A DNA stretch of 6,116 bases from UBA10133 sp964528565 (lineage in GTDB: Bacteria > Patescibacteriota > Microgenomatia > UBA1400 > MFAQ01), in contig CAZGSP010000009.1 of NCBI GenBank assembly GCA_964528565.1, positions 1 to 6,116 of the forward strand. The letters run 5' to 3'. The notes under the pieces were generated by a model. It worked only from the letters and a program-made list of their open reading frames with translations, was not told the DNA's origin and made no database searches. Shown here piece by piece: positions 5,601 to 6,116 of this stretch. A program made the position numbers and the translations under genes. Every line of letters begins with the position of its first letter. Positions within the stretch are counted from its first letter, which is position 1.

Positions 5601-6116
5601 GAAATTGCACCATACTTAGTGTTGGTAAAGGTACAGGTAATGCTTTCATCGGGATTGTTGATAGTAAGAGAGGCGGTTCTGGTTGTGAGATTAACGGTTG
5701 CATCACTATCTCCGGTACAAATTAGATCGGTCAGTTTCCATCCAGCTTTTGTACTCTCGGTAATAGTGTAGGTATTGGAGCCTAAATTCGTAAAAGTTTT
5801 GGTATTGCTGAGTAGAGCATTGGTATCATCATCAAGTGAAAAGCCGCCTAATTGAGGTGAGGTAAAAGCAAAATCAGCTGTAGAGTTGGGTACCGCGTCT
5901 TTGACAATAGTGATCGAACCTCTCATCTGATTGCCGAAGTTTGCGTTGTAATGAGTACTGGAGGATGACACGGTGATCGACTGACAGTTTGAATCTGTGG
6001 GATAGGTTCTTCCCCAACCTGCTTTTTCTACCTCACAAACCGAGTATGTTCCGGGTCCAAGATTGGATAAAGAATAACCGGATGCATCCGTAATTGTAAA
6101 AGTCTCACCTTCGTCC
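2564..6116 (-). CDS. giant SdrD_B/CnaB-like repeat adhesin with DUF11 and LPATG anchor, 5' end outside window
   Basis: The frame is open from the right edge (first full codon 6115-6113) to TGA at 2566-2564, giving 1183 residues with the N-terminus missing; a GTG at 5971 lies inside a domain and is not the start. Counting from the edge: an SdrD_B-like domain end (1-63, VCEVEKAGWGRTYP, NFGN); CnaB/SpaA-like (66-168); SdrD_B (170-277, FNDINGNGIKETD); four CnaB/SpaA-like domains (280-368, 372-459, 463-551, 555-639); a longer one (643-752); SdrD_B (755-871, WSDNNMNGELDDE); a mixed SdrD_B/CnaB-like domain with an EF-hand-like DDNQDGYFDGGD (874-983); DUF11 (986-1098); linker; LPATG at 1153-1157; helix and basic tail. 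SdrD_B and CnaB domains form stiff, often calcium-binding or isopeptide-locked stalks of surface adhesins and pilins. Binding target would lie in the missing N-terminus. Leads the operon segment and is the likely substrate of the downstream sortase. Confidence 0.93.
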   Translation of the reverse strand, partial: DEGETFTITDASGYSLSNLGPGTYSVCEVEKAGWGRTYPTDSNCQSITVSSSSTHYNANFGNQMRGSITIVKDAVPNSTADFAFTSPQLGGFSLDDDTNALLSNTKTFTNLGSNTYTITESTKAGWKLTDLICTGDSDATVNLTTRTASLTINNPDESITCTFTNTKYGAISGYKFNDINGNGIKETDDIYLDGWNIRLYDSSLSQKATKITGAGNLVLGKYNFGNLLPGTYFVCEDIQANWAQTYPSSGTFNNNGYCHEIVLNAGQTSVNNNFGNFQKAKIVVHKNVLGTDGISDPADNTAFTAYLDGTNSKTISENTTATYDNLFPDTYTISEGTPPSGYSWVSTSGGGSVTVTSGGTHDVYITNKQDSATLTVIKHVVDDNGGNAVAGNFTMNVTGTNVSDPSFPGEETGTTITLDAGSYSVDEDYFPGYEKSLSTDCRGTISFGETKTCTITNDDIAPKLTLVKDPTNDNGGNALPDDFQLTVGGTSVLSGSKNTYLANTPYTISETQLDGYAFDSITGDAKCPAVLGGTATLDEGDDITCTIINDDVSPSITLNKVVLGGSAAISDFSLYIGGNPVSSGQKLLVDANKPYSLDEDGPPGYSFTSITGDAKCPAVLGGTVTLDEDEDIICTITNTRDTGTIVVNKVIDIDGDLSTPGDQSAGGNWQFDVGGTGTDTTDAAAQYTSTLGSATYSNLKTGQYSIIETTQSGYDLFSATCGTGNGTFDQIDGMEGVTVSNGETTTCTFYNTPNGTIHGYKWSDNNMNGELDDENLLPGWTINLYDWNAELRGFNTTPIKTMVTDDGEAHYGWYWFEHLFPGRYKVCEVPQTGWSQTFPASCHMMSLPYGNSNDFEFTRNATYGPEYNFGNVELARLTVYKFQDDNQDGYFDGGDEGSEKLLSGWEIKLGQVEGTTSAQTTGTDGSTTFENIMPGSYNLSETIKDGWFQSRIYCPNEEAESSENSLDLRVGAGDEIVCYIGNYTNPELQISKSNNAVTDKTPGESVVYRIFLRVINSDINDLVVTDLLPKDIVYRIGSYQVKINGLIIPISEPTYNSPGIWNIGDVKVGDEIELLYTADISADKRPGTYKDLAFAMGTSLADEEVLALAQTEGYIDINYVGTSVNIVKDQTDSGDYNVEKKVEGQVLGASTDLPATGANEMWLLIAVLSLYFGLKLVSSSKAK
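2822..3160 (-). other. DUF11-like domain of the adhesin
   Basis: Residues 986-1098 begin PELQISKSNNAVTDKTPGE and continue with VVYRIFLRVINSDINDLVVTD, LLPKDIVY and GDEIELLYTADI. Starting with a K after a short strand, a TPGE turn and a 'V-x-N-S ... VTDLLP' strand pair is the DUF11 pattern, a beta-sandwich found at the membrane-proximal end of many surface repeat proteins. There is no Cys in it, unlike most other domains of this protein. Confidence 0.8.
4248..4279 (-). repeat. exact 32-base direct repeat inside the adhesin, copy nearer the 3' end
   Basis: This stretch is identical, base for base, to 4515-4546. It codes for DAKCPAVLGGT in the fourth tandem CnaB-like domain. The offset of 267 bases equals 89 codons, one domain length, so the frame is kept. 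Confidence 0.93.
4515..4546 (-). repeat. exact 32-base direct repeat inside the adhesin, copy nearer the 5' end
   Basis: Identical to 4248-4279 and in the same frame, coding for DAKCPAVLGGT in the third tandem CnaB-like domain. The protein match extends on both sides (SITGDAKCPAVLGGT then TLDE and a final strand), while third-codon positions outside the 32 bases already differ. Confidence 0.93.

Noticed and set aside
5969..5971. GTG at 5971 as the adhesin start
   Set aside because: The frame continues upstream to the window edge with 48 more residues that complete an SdrD_B-like domain, so the start is outside the window.

Overview
The window reads as a stretch of one leftward (minus-strand) surface-protein operon. 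In transcription order (right to left) it holds: a very large adhesin-like repeat protein, cut by the right edge; a 320-residue secreted, membrane-anchored protein with Ig/FN3-like domains; a sortase; a small MazG-like NTP pyrophosphohydrolase; and a membrane-anchored CAP (SCP/YkwD-type) protein, cut by the left edge. All five genes lie on the minus strand. The junctions are a 4-base ATGA overlap, then gaps of 10, 13 and 39 bases. No RNA gene, insertion sequence, CRISPR array or convincing terminator is visible, and no stretch over 300 bases lacks a gene.

The likely source is an uncultured bacterium with a single membrane, most probably of the Patescibacteria (Candidate Phyla Radiation). This rests on remembered family resemblance: the CAP protein has a basic, His-rich N-terminus, one hydrophobic stretch and a VLGYAS sequence before the CAP domain, and the sortase has the HAKGSALPGQPGN and TCWPPGT blocks. 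An actinobacterial or firmicute source is not excluded. Stops used are TGA, TAA and TAG, so the standard bacterial code fits.

Region by region: 1-645 is the CAP gene; its first and middle parts are far richer in G+C than the next gene. 646-684 is a short spacer with a possible extended -10 promoter. 685-987 is the MazG-like gene. 1001-1594 is the sortase. 1605-2567 is the Ig/FN3-like protein. 2564-6116 is the adhesin, running off the right edge; its reading frame is open to the last base, so its true start is outside.

How they may work together: the adhesin ends in LPATG, a hydrophobic helix and a basic tail, the classic sortase substrate signal, and a sortase lies two genes downstream, so the two are probably enzyme and substrate. 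The adhesin's stalk is built of SdrD_B-like and CnaB/SpaA-like domains. Seven of the latter each show a Lys/Glu/Asn pattern fitting internal isopeptide bonds, and six of the seven also carry a Cys pair, suggesting a doubly cross-linked stalk. The Ig/FN3-like protein has the hydrophobic helix and basic tail but no LPxTG, so it is probably kept in the membrane. MazG-like is the only clearly cytoplasmic member.
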